64,000 nt of DNA from Pseudonocardia sp. DSM 110487 (GCF_019468565.1 NZ_CP080521.1:7192001-7256000); one strand, 5' to 3'; shown: positions 50,099 through 59,004, numbered from the stretch's first letter. Made by a program: numbers and translations. Notes: generated by a model not told the origin, from the sequence alone.

Positions 50099-50763
50099 TC
50101 AGGGTCGCGCTCGCCGACGACGACGAGCTCGTCCGGATGGGCCTGCGCGTCCTCGTCGGCCGCGAGGACGATCTCGAGCTCGTCGGCGAGGCGGAGAACG
50201 GCGAGGCCGCGCTCGGGCTGGTCCGGGAGACCCGTCCCGACGTGCTCCTGCTCGACCTGAAGATGCCCGGCCTCGACGGGATCGGCGTGCTGCGGGCCGT
50301 TGCGGCCGACGCCCGGCTGTCCACGACGCGGGTGATCGTCGTGACGACGTTCGAGATCGACCGCTATGTGGCGGAGGCGCTGCAGGCGGGGGCGAGCGGG
50401 TTCCTGCTGAAGAGCAACGTGCCGGCCGAGCTGGTGCGGGCGATCCGCGTGGTGGCCGCGGGCCAGGCGCTACTCTCGCCGTCGGTGACCCGCAGGGTGG
50501 TCGGGATGTTCGGGCGGCACCTCGCCGGGCCGACCCCACCGCGTGTCGCGTGGGACTCCCTGACCACCCGGGAACGCGAGATGGTCGCCTGGGTGGCCAC
50601 CGGCCTCTCGAACGACGAGATCGCGCGCGAGCTCGTGCTGAGCCCGGACACGGTGCGCACCCACGTGAGCCGGGCGATGGTCAAGCTGGCCGCCCGCGAC
50701 CGCGCCCAGCTCGTCGTGTTCGCGATCCGCCAGGGGCTGACCATCCCCGACGTCGCCGGATGA
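50095..50763 (+). CDS. Two-component response regulator (NarL/FixJ family)
   Basis: 222 residues. The receiver domain has the acidic pair LADDDELV, the phospho-acceptor Asp in DVLLLDLKMPGLDG, the Thr in VIVVTTF and the Lys in GFLLKSN. The LuxR-type DNA-binding domain reads SLTTREREMVAWVATGLSND, then EIARELVLSPDTVRTHVSRA. Coupled to the preceding kinase. The two divergent genes upstream and the CTACGC palindrome are the likely local target. Confidence 0.92.
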   Translation: MIRVALADDDELVRMGLRVLVGREDDLELVGEAENGEAALGLVRETRPDVLLLDLKMPGLDGIGVLRAVAADARLSTTRVIVVTTFEIDRYVAEALQAGASGFLLKSNVPAELVRAIRVVAAGQALLSPSVTRRVVGMFGRHLAGPTPPRVAWDSLTTREREMVAWVATGLSNDEIARELVLSPDTVRTHVSRAMVKLAARDRAQLVVFAIRQGLTIPDVAG

Positions 50764-50805
50764 GCGCTGAGTGGGGTGGCGGCCCCCCGACCGCCACCCC
50801 GGCCC

Positions 50806-51237
50806 TCAACGTGGCAGTGCGGGCACCGCCGGCTCGACCCGGTCGACGCGCGGCCGCGCAGGCGGACCGTCGTCCTCGCACGTCACCGGCGGCGGCGCCC
50901 CCGGCTCGGCGGGCACGACCCGGATCGCTCGACCGTCCGGCAGTACCCGGGTGCGTCCGTCGTCCGGCTCGACCCGGCGATGTCTCCGCTCCTCCACCCG
51001 CGGACGTTCGGGCGGGGCGGGCATGGCCCTGAGCCGCTCTCGGTCCTCCTCGGTGGGCTCACGCGTCACGAGCTCACCGTCCTCACAGGTCACGATCAAC
51101 GGCCCGCGCTCGTCGTACGGCTCGCCCGCCGAGGCCGCGCCGGTCGTCAGCACCGACAGACCCGCTGCCACCAGCACGGCCGCCGCGATGCTGCGTTTAC
51201 GCACCCCGCCGGCTCGCCATGCCCCAGATTCGCGCAT
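50806..51237 (-). CDS. Small secreted protein with two VTCED motifs
   Basis: 143 residues from ATG 51237, with GGAAGG eight bases upstream. A Sec signal peptide (KRSIAAAVLVAAGLSVLTTG, cleaved after ASA) leads to a mature chain of about 105 residues. The mature part is rich in Pro, Arg and Glu, with LIVTCEDGELVTRE near its start and PPVTCEDDGPPARP near its end; these two are its only cysteines and could form a disulfide. I recognise no family. It is transcribed away from an OmpR-type regulator with shared 11-bp repeats between them, so it is a likely target of that system. Confidence 0.65.
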   Translation of the reverse strand: MRESGAWRAGGVRKRSIAAAVLVAAGLSVLTTGAASAGEPYDERGPLIVTCEDGELVTREPTEEDRERLRAMPAPPERPRVEERRHRRVEPDDGRTRVLPDGRAIRVVPAEPGAPPPVTCEDDGPPARPRVDRVEPAVPALPR

Positions 51238-51290
51238 CGTTCGCCTTCCACTCGACTTCTCCGGACAGGACGGAGCCTCGCCGGGATCGG

Positions 51291-51344
51291 CTGAACCGGG
51301 CCTGAACGCACCCGAACGCGTCTTCAGGTTCGGCTCAGGCTGAC
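51291..51344. promoter_or_regulatory. OmpR-type 11-bp direct repeats in a divergent promoter
   Basis: On the minus strand 51291-51307 reads GTTCAGGCCCG-GTTCAG, two half-sites 11 bp apart facing the secreted-protein gene. On the plus strand 51323-51344 reads TTCAGGTTCGG-CTCAGGCTGAC, again an 11-bp period, facing the regulator. Direct repeats with one-helical-turn spacing are the usual binding pattern for OmpR/PhoB regulators. Confidence 0.55.
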
Positions 51345-51361
51345 GCGCAAGACTCCTCGCC

Positions 51362-52036
51362 GTGCGGATGCTGCTGGTGGACGACGAGGAACGTCTGACC
51401 GACGTGCTCGCGAGCGGGCTGGCGAACGAGGGGTTCGCGGTGGACGTGGCCCATGACGGCCGCGACGGGCTGTGGCTCGCCACCGAGAACGCCTACGACG
51501 TGATCGTCCTCGACGTGATGCTGCCGCGGCTGTCCGGATACGCCGTCTGCCGGGAGCTGCGGGCGGCACGGAACTGGACGCCGATCCTCATGCTCACCGC
51601 CAAGGACGGCGTGCACGACGAGGCGGAGGCGCTCGACACCGGGGCGGACGACTACCTGTCCAAGCCGTTCTCGTACGTGGTGCTGCTGGCCCGGCTGCGC
51701 GCCCTCGTGCGCCGCGGCGGACCCGCCCGTCCCGTGTCGATCGCCGTCGGCGACCTCACCCTCGACCCGGCCGGCCTGCGCTGCCGACGGGGCGACGTGG
51801 ACATCGCGCTGACGCCGAAGGAGTTCGCCGTGCTGCACGGGCTGGCCCGGCGGGCCGGCGAGGTCGTGTCCAAGCGGGAGCTGCTCGCGCAGGCGTGGGA
51901 CTTCGCATACGACGGCGACCCGAACATCGTCGAGGTCTACGTCAGCGCGCTCCGGCGCAAGATCGACGCGCCCTTCGGCAGGACATCGCTGGTCACGGTC
52001 AGAGGCGCCGGTTACCGCTTGGAGGCCACGCCATGA
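51362..52036 (+). CDS. Two-component response regulator (OmpR/PhoB family)
   Basis: 224 residues with GTG start and no evident ribosome-binding site. The receiver domain has MRMLLVDDEERL, the phospho-acceptor Asp in DVIVLDVMLPRLSG, the Thr in PILMLTAKDG and the Lys in YLSKPFSYV. The winged-helix domain reads VDIALTPKEFAVLHGLARRA, then PNIVEVYVSALRRKID and TVRGAGYRLE. It overlaps the kinase start (ATGA). It is divergent from the small secreted protein and probably controls it and itself through the 11-bp repeats. Confidence 0.93.
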   Translation: MRMLLVDDEERLTDVLASGLANEGFAVDVAHDGRDGLWLATENAYDVIVLDVMLPRLSGYAVCRELRAARNWTPILMLTAKDGVHDEAEALDTGADDYLSKPFSYVVLLARLRALVRRGGPARPVSIAVGDLTLDPAGLRCRRGDVDIALTPKEFAVLHGLARRAGEVVSKRELLAQAWDFAYDGDPNIVEVYVSALRRKIDAPFGRTSLVTVRGAGYRLEATP

Positions 52037-53277
52037 GGTCACGCTCGCGGATGTCGGTGCGCCTGCGGGCCACGCTCGCGGCCACAGCCGTCGTCGCCGT
52101 CGCGCTCGGCGTCGCGTCCGCGGTGTTGGTGGGTGTGCTGGCCGGCAGCCTCGCCGACAGCGCGGCAGCGGAGGCGGAGCGCCGGGCCGCGCTGACCGCA
52201 GCGCTGCTCGCCGTGCCGAGCCCACCGGTCCCCGCAGGGGAGCCCCGGGTGATGGTGGGGCCGGACGTCGTCGTGCGGCCCGCGCGGCCGGGCGTCCCTC
52301 CCCCCACCTCCACGGAGCGTTTCGCCGTCGCCAGCCGGCCCGTGCTGACCGCGGACGGAGAGCTGCTCGTGCAGGCAAGGGCGTCGCTGCACCCTGCGGC
52401 GGCAGCACTCGACACCCTGCGCTCCGTCCTGCTGCCCGGCGTCCCCGCCCTGCTCCTGCTGGTCGCCGCGCTCACATGGCTCGCCGTCGGGCGCGCGCTC
52501 GTGCCGGTCTCGGCGATCCGCCGCGAGCTCGCCGACATCACCGCCACCGACCTGCATCGGCGCGTCCCGGTGCCCCAGGCCCGGGACGAGATCCGGCTAC
52601 TCGCCGAGACCACCAACCGCACGCTCGACCGGCTCGAGTACGCGGTCGGGCGCCACCGCCGGTTCGTCGCCGACGCGGCGCACGAGCTGCGCAGCCCCCT
52701 AGCGGTGCTGCGCACCCGCCTGGAGATCGCCCCATCCCAGCCGCTCGCGACCGAGGCGCTCGCCGACGTGGAGCGGATCCAGCGCCTCACCACCGACCTG
52801 CTGCTGCTCGCCAGGCTCGACGCCGGCGAGCCACCGGAGCACTGCGAGGTCGACCTGGGGCAGGTCGCAGCGGAGGAGGCGGCGCTGGCCCGGCCGCGCA
52901 CCGACGTCCGGCCCGACCTGCTGATCGACGCCGGGATCGTCGTGCGCGGCTCGGCGGAGCACCTGCGCAGGCTGGTCGCCAACCTCGTCGACAACGGCGT
53001 GCGGCACGCCGCGAGCGCAGTGACCGTCCGGCTGCGGAAGCAGGACGGCGAGGCCGTGCTCGAGGTCGAGGACGACGGGCCGGGCATCCCCGCCGACCAG
53101 CGGGAGGCGGTGTTCGACCGCTTCACCCGCCTCGACCCGGCACGGGCCCGCGACGCAGGCGGTTCGGGGCTGGGCCTGGCGATCGCCCGCGAGATCGCGG
53201 TGCATCACGGCGGCACGCTCGCGGTCGCAGGCGGCCCGCCGGGCGCGCTGCTGCGGGCCCGGTTCCCCATCGGCTGA
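52033..53277 (+). CDS. Two-component sensor histidine kinase (OmpR partner)
   Basis: 414 residues from ATG 52033. Two membrane spans (about 12-38 and 135-158) bracket a ~95-residue extracytoplasmic, Pro-rich sensor region. A HAMP linker follows (ALVPVSAIRRELADITATDL). The HisKA phospho-acceptor is in HRRFVADAAHELRSPLAVLR. The HATPase domain has VANLVDNGVRHA, DDGPGIPADQ and GGSGLGLAIAREIA. It is coupled to the preceding regulator, and a hairpin follows the stop. Confidence 0.92.
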   Translation: MRSRSRMSVRLRATLAATAVVAVALGVASAVLVGVLAGSLADSAAAEAERRAALTAALLAVPSPPVPAGEPRVMVGPDVVVRPARPGVPPPTSTERFAVASRPVLTADGELLVQARASLHPAAAALDTLRSVLLPGVPALLLLVAALTWLAVGRALVPVSAIRRELADITATDLHRRVPVPQARDEIRLLAETTNRTLDRLEYAVGRHRRFVADAAHELRSPLAVLRTRLEIAPSQPLATEALADVERIQRLTTDLLLLARLDAGEPPEHCEVDLGQVAAEEAALARPRTDVRPDLLIDAGIVVRGSAEHLRRLVANLVDNGVRHAASAVTVRLRKQDGEAVLEVEDDGPGIPADQREAVFDRFTRLDPARARDAGGSGLGLAIAREIAVHHGGTLAVAGGPPGALLRARFPIG

Positions 53278-53337
53278 TCATCTGCTCGGTGCATCCCCGG
53301 CCACATGCGGCCGCGCTTGCACCAATCAGGTGATCAG
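53274..53337. terminator. Hairpin between convergent kinase and oxidoreductase genes
   Basis: Arms 53274-53293 (CTGATCATCTGCTCGGTGCA) and 53318-53337 pair at 17 of 20 positions over a 24-base loop. It occupies the whole 61-bp gap between the convergent stops. Confidence 0.65.
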
Positions 53338-53338
53338 G

Positions 53339-54286
53339 CTAGACGGTCAGCACCAACTTGCCCGTCGTGTGGCCCAGCTCCCCCGCCCGGTGGGCGTGCG
53401 AGGCCCGTTCGAGGGGGAACGTCTCGGTCACGAGCACGCGCAGCCTGCGGTCGTCGACGAGCCGGGCGAGTGCGTCGAGCCCGTTGCCGTCCGGCTCGAC
53501 GAGCATGGCGGTGGCCCGCAGGCCGCGCTCGGCCGCGGCGGCGAGGGCGGCGGCCGCTGCCGCCGACGGCAGGCAGATGAGCCTGCCCTCCGGGTGGAGG
53601 ATGTCGAGCGAGCGCGCCGCCACCTCGCCGCCGATGAGGTCCAGCACGATGTCGACCGGGTCGATCGCCTTCTCGAACGCCTCCGCGCGGTAGTCGATCG
53701 CCTCGTCGATGCCGAGGTCGTGCAGCAGGTTGTGCTTGGCCGCCGAAGCCGTGCCGATCACGTACGCGCCCCGCGCCTTCGCGATCTGGACGGCGAGGTG
53801 CCCGACCCCGCCTGCCGCGGCGTGCACGAGGACACGCTGCCCTGGCTGCAGGGCGGCGATGTCCACGAGGCACTGCCACGCGGTGAGCCCGGCGAGGGAC
53901 AGGCCGGCCGCCTCCACCTCGGAGAGCCCGGCCGGGCGGTGGGCGAAGTGGCGGGACGGGGCCGTCACGAACTCGGCGTAGCCGCCGGCCATCCGCGGGA
54001 ACCACGGCATCCCGAACACCGCGTCGCCCACCGCGAAGCGGGTGACGCCCCGCCCGACCGCGTCGACCGTGCCCGCGACGTCCCAGCCCACGGTGAACGG
54101 CGGCGGCCCGATCACCGCGGCCACCCCGGCGCCTGCCCGGGTCTTCCAGTCCACGGGGTTCACGCCGGCCGCCCCGACCCGCACGCGGATCTCGGTGGGC
54201 AGGGGTTCGGGGATCTCCGCTTCGCCGAGCTCGAGCACCTCCGGTCCGCCGGTCGCCAGCTGCGTGATGACGCGCATCGTTCCCAC
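53339..54286 (-). CDS. NADP-dependent oxidoreductase, quinone-oxidoreductase/MDR family
   Basis: 315 residues from GTG 54286; an ATG three codons in (54277) is an equally good start. It is a medium-chain dehydrogenase/reductase without structural zinc: N-terminal GroES-like fold (VRVGAAGVNPVDWKTRAGAG, VGWDVAGTVDAVGRGV, FAVGDAVFGMPWFPRMAGGY) and a Rossmann fold with VLVHAAAGGVGHLAVQIAKA. The missing zinc cysteines indicate a quinone oxidoreductase or enoyl-reductase-type activity with NADPH. It follows the thioesterase gene on the same strand by 94 bp. Confidence 0.88.
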   Translation of the reverse strand: MGTMRVITQLATGGPEVLELGEAEIPEPLPTEIRVRVGAAGVNPVDWKTRAGAGVAAVIGPPPFTVGWDVAGTVDAVGRGVTRFAVGDAVFGMPWFPRMAGGYAEFVTAPSRHFAHRPAGLSEVEAAGLSLAGLTAWQCLVDIAALQPGQRVLVHAAAGGVGHLAVQIAKARGAYVIGTASAAKHNLLHDLGIDEAIDYRAEAFEKAIDPVDIVLDLIGGEVAARSLDILHPEGRLICLPSAAAAAALAAAAERGLRATAMLVEPDGNGLDALARLVDDRRLRVLVTETFPLERASHAHRAGELGHTTGKLVLTV

Positions 54287-54380
54287 GGCGGATGCCTACC
54301 ACCGGCACCGCCCGCGCAGCGGGCTCGAACCGGCCTCCCCGCCCCCTCGCGCGACGAACGGCACCCCTCCCGCGCCGGGA

Positions 54381-54785
54381 CTATCCCCTGAGCACCGCTT
54401 GCGTCTGGGTCACGCGCGCGGCGAGGCGACCGTCGGTGTCGCGCAGCTCGGTGTCGGCCACGATGACGGTGCGTCCGACGTTCAGCGGACGGGCCGTGGC
54501 CTCCACGTGACCCCCGGTGATCGGTCGCAGGAAGTTCGTCGCCGAGGTCACGGTGGCGGTGCCTCCTGAGCCGTCGGGCAGGTTGAGGAACGCGCACCAG
54601 CCGCCCGCGGCGTCGGCGAGCGCCATCAGCGCCCCGCCGTGCAGCAGCCCGCCCGTGGTGCAGCGGGTTGCGTCCCAGTCCAGCCGCAGCACGACCTCGT
54701 CCGGCCCCACCTTCAGCGCGGTCGCGCCGAGCAGCGCCGTGAACGGCATGGCGGCGTGCAGCTGCGCGGTGAGCTCGTCGGTCAT
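54381..54785 (-). CDS. PaaI family hotdog-fold thioesterase
   Basis: 134 residues from ATG 54785. Hotdog-fold signatures: RCTTGGLLHGGALMALADAA, with the conserved HGG preceding the catalytic helix, then TATVTSATNFLRPITGG and ADTELRDTDGRLAARVTQTQ. Members hydrolyse acyl- or aryl-CoA thioesters; the physiological substrate is unknown. It is divergent from the MmyB-type regulator, with an 88-bp shared promoter region. Confidence 0.85.
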   Translation of the reverse strand: MTDELTAQLHAAMPFTALLGATALKVGPDEVVLRLDWDATRCTTGGLLHGGALMALADAAGGWCAFLNLPDGSGGTATVTSATNFLRPITGGHVEATARPLNVGRTVIVADTELRDTDGRLAARVTQTQAVLRG

Positions 54786-54873
54786 GCCGATGACCCTGCC
54801 CTGCTCCCTCGGCGCCGGTCCATTACCCCGGAGGTCATCGAGCGGCCGCGCACGGGCGGCTAGCGTCGGCGGC

Positions 54874-55671
54874 ATGACCGCCGCGACCGTCACCGGCACC
54901 ACCTTCGGCTCCCTGCTGCGCGACTGGCGCCAGCGGCGCCGGCTCACCCAGCTCGACCTCGGCATCCAGGCCGACGTCTCGGCGCGGCACCTCAGCTTTC
55001 TCGAGACCGGCCGGTCCCGGCCGAGCCGGGACATGGTGCTGCTGCTCGCCGAGGAGCTGGACATGCCGCTGCGCGCCAGGAACGAGCTGATGACGGCCGC
55101 CGGGTACGCCGCCGCCTACACCGAGCACTCGCTCGACGACGCCGAGATGGGCGAGGTGCAACGCTCCCTGAAGCAGATCCTCGAGGGTCACGCGCCCTAC
55201 CCGGCCGTGCTCGTGGACGGGTACTGGAACATGCTGGGCGCCAACAGCGCCGTCGCGCTGCTCACCGACCTCGTCGACCCCCAGCTGCTCACGCCTCCGG
55301 TGAACGTGCTGCGCGCGAGCCTGCATCCCAGAGGCCTCGCGCCGCACGTGATCGACCTGGCCGAGTACGCGGCGCACCTGGTGTCCCGGCTGCGCAGGCA
55401 GGCCGAGCGCTCCGCGACCACCGGGCTGCGAGCCCTGCTCGACGAGCTCAGCGGCTACTGCCGCGACGCAGGGCTCGACCCGGCGGCCCAGCCGCGCGAC
55501 CGGATCGTGCTGCCGCTGCGGCTGCGCCACCCCGACCAGGAGCTCACGCTGTTCAGCACGGTGGCCGTGCTCGGCGCCCCGCTGGACGTCACGCTCGACG
55601 AGATCGCGATCGAGAGCTTCTTCCCCGCCGACGACACAACCGGCGCGTACCTGCGGGAGCGATTCGGCTAA
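54874..55671 (+). CDS. XRE-type HTH regulator with MmyB-like ligand-binding domain
   Basis: 265 residues from ATG 54874. The helix-turn-helix lies near the N-terminus (FGSLLRDWRQRRRLTQLDLG, then ADVSARHLSFLETGRSRPSR). The remainder is an MmyB-like domain (AYPAVLVDGYWNMLGAN-type core, VNVLRASLHPRGLAPHV, LTLFSTVAVLGAPLDVTLDE, IESFFPADDTT). Such regulators usually control an adjacent oxidoreductase or hydrolase; here the divergent thioesterase is the likely target. Confidence 0.88.
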   Translation: MTAATVTGTTFGSLLRDWRQRRRLTQLDLGIQADVSARHLSFLETGRSRPSRDMVLLLAEELDMPLRARNELMTAAGYAAAYTEHSLDDAEMGEVQRSLKQILEGHAPYPAVLVDGYWNMLGANSAVALLTDLVDPQLLTPPVNVLRASLHPRGLAPHVIDLAEYAAHLVSRLRRQAERSATTGLRALLDELSGYCRDAGLDPAAQPRDRIVLPLRLRHPDQELTLFSTVAVLGAPLDVTLDEIAIESFFPADDTTGAYLRERFG

Positions 55672-55725
55672 TTCGCCGCGGAATGTCGGCCCCGCCCGGC
55701 ACCATGGAGCGCCGGGGGGTGGAGC

Positions 55726-57642
55726 GTGGGCGAGCCGCTGATCGGTGTCGAGGACATGGAGACCCCGCGGTGGGCCGAGGGCTACGCGGCCACGGCGAAC
55801 GCGGGGTTGCGAGCGGTGGCCGCGAAAGTGCCCGGCACCGTCGCGCTGGCCGTCCGGTGGGCATGGCGGGCGTCACCACCGCTCACGCTGCTCGCGGGCG
55901 TCGTGCAGATCGCCGCGGGCGCGGTCACCGCGTTCGGGCTGCTCGCAACGGCCGACGTCTTCACGCAGCTGCTCGCGCAGGGGCCCACCCCGGAGCGGGT
56001 GGTGGCGGCGCTGCCCGCGATCGCAACGGTCATCGCGGCCGGGGCGGCGCGTGGGCTGCTCGACGCCGCGGTCGCCGCGGTGCAGGGGGCGCTCGTGCCG
56101 CGGGTGGAGCAGCGGGCGCAGGACGACCTGCACGCCGCGGTCCTCCGCGTCGACCTCGCCGCGTTCGACGACGCCGATTTCACCGAGCTCGTCGAGCGGG
56201 CCAGCTCGGAGGGGCCGTCGCGGATCAGGAGCTGCGCGCAGGACACCGGCGACCTGATCGCCAGCATCGTGTCGGTGTCGGCCGCGGTCGTCAGCGCGGG
56301 TGTGCTGCACCCGGTGCTGGCCCCGGTCGTGCTGCTGGCGGCATTGCCGCGGGGCTGGGCCACCGTGCGGTCCGCTCGACTGATGTTCGCGTCCTTCGTA
56401 CGGATGACCTCCGCTCGCCGCCGCAGCTCCGTGACGAGCATGTTGATCACGCGGCGCGACCCCGCTGCGGAGGTGCGGGCGTTCACCACCCAGCAGGTGC
56501 TGCTGGGCGAGCACCACCGGATCAGCGACCTGATCACCGCCGAGGCCGTGCGCCTCGAACGCGACCGCACGATCGTCCAGCTGATCGGGCGCACCGTGTC
56601 GGGGGTGGGCACCGGGTTGGCGTACGGCGTGCTCGCCCTGCTGCTCTACGGAGGCGGCATGCCGCTCGCGTTGGCAGGCGCCGCGGCGCTGGCCATGCGC
56701 ACGGCAGGCCAGTCCGTCTCCAACACGATCTACGAGGTCAACCACCTCTACGAGGCGAGTTTCTACCTCGACCTGTACCGGTCCTGCCTCGACGAGGTCG
56801 GGCGCCGGAGCCGCGCGTCGGCTGCTGGGCGGCTGCGCGGCGATCCGGCCGAGGTCACGCTCACCGGCGTCACGTTCCGGTACCCGGGGCAGGAGCAGCC
56901 CGCCGTCGACGGTGTCAGCTGCACGCTCCGCCGCGGCGAGGTGATCGCGCTCGTGGGGGAGAACGGATCGGGCAAGTCCACCCTCGCCAAGCTCATCACC
57001 GGGCTCTACCTCGCCGACTCCGGCACGGTCGCGTGGGACGGCGTCGACGTCGCCACGGTCGACCAGCGCGAGCTGCACGAGCGCGTCTCCGTGGTGTTCC
57101 AGGACCCGCTGCGCTGGCCGATGCACGCGGAGAACAACGTCCGCATCGGCCGGCTCGACCGCCCCGACCCCGACGGCGCGCGGCTCGCCGACGCTGCGGC
57201 CCGCTCCGGCGCCGACGACGTGGTGGCCGAGCTGCCGGCCGGGTGGGCCACGGTGCTGTCGCGGCAGTTCCAGGGCGGGCGGGACCTGTCCGGCGGCCAG
57301 TGGCAGCGCCTCTCGGTGGCCCGGGGGCTCTACCGCGACGCGCCCGTCGTGATCGCCGACGAGCCGACCGCCGCGCTCGACGCCCGGGCCGAGCACGCCG
57401 TGTTCGCCGCGCTGCGGGGGCTCGCCGGCACGGGCGGCGACCGGATCACCGTCCTCGTCACGCACCGGCTGGCGAACGTCAGGCACGCCGACCAGATCCT
57501 GGTGCTGGAGCAGGGCCGCCTGATCGAGCACGGCACCCACGAGCAGCTGATGGCCCACCGCGGCGTCTACGAGGAGCTCTTCACGCTCCAGGCCAGCGCG
57601 TACACCGGTGAGGGCGACGCGCGGGATACCGTCCCCGCATGA
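55726..57642 (+). CDS. ABC transporter, fused permease and ATPase
   Basis: 638 residues with GTG start; an in-frame ATG at 55756 is possible. The N-terminal type IV exporter membrane domain has about six spans (residues 50-340). The ATPase domain has ALVGENGSGKSTLAKLITGL (Walker A), SVVFQDPLRWPMHAENNVRI (Q-loop), RDLSGGQWQRLSVARGLYRD (signature), APVVIADEPTAALDARAE (Walker B) and VLVTHRLANV (H-loop). A half-transporter, it should homodimerise. The stop overlaps the ATG of the enoyl-CoA hydratase, so they form an operon, though no functional link is obvious. Confidence 0.9.
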   Translation: MGEPLIGVEDMETPRWAEGYAATANAGLRAVAAKVPGTVALAVRWAWRASPPLTLLAGVVQIAAGAVTAFGLLATADVFTQLLAQGPTPERVVAALPAIATVIAAGAARGLLDAAVAAVQGALVPRVEQRAQDDLHAAVLRVDLAAFDDADFTELVERASSEGPSRIRSCAQDTGDLIASIVSVSAAVVSAGVLHPVLAPVVLLAALPRGWATVRSARLMFASFVRMTSARRRSSVTSMLITRRDPAAEVRAFTTQQVLLGEHHRISDLITAEAVRLERDRTIVQLIGRTVSGVGTGLAYGVLALLLYGGGMPLALAGAAALAMRTAGQSVSNTIYEVNHLYEASFYLDLYRSCLDEVGRRSRASAAGRLRGDPAEVTLTGVTFRYPGQEQPAVDGVSCTLRRGEVIALVGENGSGKSTLAKLITGLYLADSGTVAWDGVDVATVDQRELHERVSVVFQDPLRWPMHAENNVRIGRLDRPDPDGARLADAAARSGADDVVAELPAGWATVLSRQFQGGRDLSGGQWQRLSVARGLYRDAPVVIADEPTAALDARAEHAVFAALRGLAGTGGDRITVLVTHRLANVRHADQILVLEQGRLIEHGTHEQLMAHRGVYEELFTLQASAYTGEGDARDTVPA

Positions 57643-58409
57643 CGGAGCTGGTGCACCTCGACGTCGCCGCCGGCGTCGCCACGATCACGCTCGACTCCCC
57701 CGCCAACCGCAACGCCCTCTCGGCGCAGGTGCGCCGGGAGCTGCTCGCCCACCTGCAGGCGGCGATCGCCGACGACGGCGTGCGCGTGATCGTCCTGGGC
57801 CACACGGGCCGGGTGTTCTGCTCGGGGATGGACCTCAAGGAGTCGCGCGGTGCCGGGGCGCAGGACCAGGGCGTCAACGATTTCCCGGCGATCCTGGAAC
57901 GGATCTGGTCCTCGCCGACGCCGGTCGTCGCCCGGGTCGCGGGCCCGGCGCGGGCGGGCGGGGTCGGCCTGGTGGCGGCCTGTGACGTCGCGGTGGCGGC
58001 CGAGGACGCCACGTTCGCGTTCAGCGAGGTCAGGATCGGCGTGGTGCCTGCGGTCATCTCGGTCACCGTGCTGCCGCGGCTGCTGCCCCGCGCGGCACAC
58101 GAGCTGTTCCTCACCGGTGAGACGTTCGACGGGCCGCGGGCCGTGCGGATCGGGCTGGTCAACAGCGCCGTCCCGGGCGTCGACCTCGACGCCGAGGTCG
58201 CGCGCTACGTCGAGATGCTGCGCCTCGGCGCCCCTGGCGCGCTGGCCGCCACCAAGGCGATGCTGCGGCGCGACCGCCCGTCGGCACTGGGCGCGCAGTT
58301 CGCCGAGATGCAGGAGCTCTCCGCCCGCCACTTCGCGGGCGATGAAGGGCAGGAAGGCATGCGCGCCTTCACCGAGAAGCGCCCCCCGGCCTGGGCCGTC
58401 AGGCCGTGA
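57639..58409 (+). CDS. Enoyl-CoA hydratase/isomerase family protein
   Basis: 256 residues with ATG overlapping the upstream stop. Crotonase-fold features: VFCSGMDLKESRG for the oxyanion hole, then VARVAGPARAGGVGLVAACD and FSEVRIGVVPAVISVTVLPR. The first catalytic Glu of classical hydratases (in the GGGxELxxxCD region) is not evident, being replaced by a GGVGL segment, while the second (SEVRIG) remains. The reaction may therefore be an isomerisation or a hydrolysis rather than simple hydration. Confidence 0.87.
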   Translation: MTELVHLDVAAGVATITLDSPANRNALSAQVRRELLAHLQAAIADDGVRVIVLGHTGRVFCSGMDLKESRGAGAQDQGVNDFPAILERIWSSPTPVVARVAGPARAGGVGLVAACDVAVAAEDATFAFSEVRIGVVPAVISVTVLPRLLPRAAHELFLTGETFDGPRAVRIGLVNSAVPGVDLDAEVARYVEMLRLGAPGALAATKAMLRRDRPSALGAQFAEMQELSARHFAGDEGQEGMRAFTEKRPPAWAVRP

Positions 58410-58790
58410 CGAGGATCAGCGAGGCCACCAGCAGCGCCGCGGCGGCCGGCCGGCCGAGCTTCGTGCCTGCCACGAGCAACGTGCGCGCCGCCACGATCGC
58501 CGAGACGAGGACCACCAGCAACAGCGCGCCGTGCCCCGCCGCGGCCATCGCGAGCATGAGCAGACCGCAGCTGCCCACGCACGCGCAGGCCTGGCGGGCA
58601 CCGAACCGCACACAGGCGGCGTCCGCCCGCCACCCCGTCGGCGGCAGTGCCGCGGGGAGGTGACAGGAGCGGAGGAAGCGGCGCTTGCGGGACGTGAGCT
58701 CGTAGCCGGCCGCGACGAGCAGCAGTGCGGCAGCCAGCAGCCCACGGTCGACCGCGAGCACCGCGTCAACCGCACTGATCAGCGTGGACC
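58399..58790 (-). pseudogene. DUF2182 membrane protein, C-terminal remnant
   Basis: The frame contains the C-terminal half of a DUF2182 (predicted metal-binding membrane) protein: GLLAAALLLVAAGYELTSRK, RFLRSCHLPAALPP, FGARQACACVGSCGLLMLAM and the last membrane span. Full proteins are about twice as long and begin with two further spans, which are missing here. Upstream the frame runs straight into another truncated gene (tyrosinase-like) in a different reading frame. The frame stays open to 58830, but there is no plausible start. Confidence 0.6.
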
Positions 58791-58936
58791 GACGTCTGGT
58801 AAGCCCAGCTCGTCGGATCGGACGCCGCACGTTCCTGCATCACCCGGATCGCCCGCGCGTAGGCGAGGGTCACCGGGTGCCATGGCCCGGATTGCTCCAA
58901 CTTCCAGATATCCTGCCGCACCAAAGGACTTGTCAC
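58766..58936 (-). pseudogene. Tyrosinase-family N-terminal remnant
   Basis: A 56-residue frame from GTG 58936 with a strong ribosome-binding site (GGGGGAGG). LVRQDIWKLEQSGPWHPVTL, then AYARAIRVMQERAASDPTSW and AYQTSVHAD, resemble the start of bacterial tyrosinase/polyphenol-oxidase-like proteins just before the first copper-binding histidines. It then stops after a few unrelated residues. The copper domain is gone, and the DNA continues directly into the DUF2182 remnant, as expected from an internal deletion that joined two neighbouring genes. Confidence 0.55.
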
Positions 58937-59004
58937 GGGTCCTCCCCCTCGTATGCCGAGCAATGGCTCATTCGCGATGCTCACGAGGGCGACGAATCCG
59001 GGCA

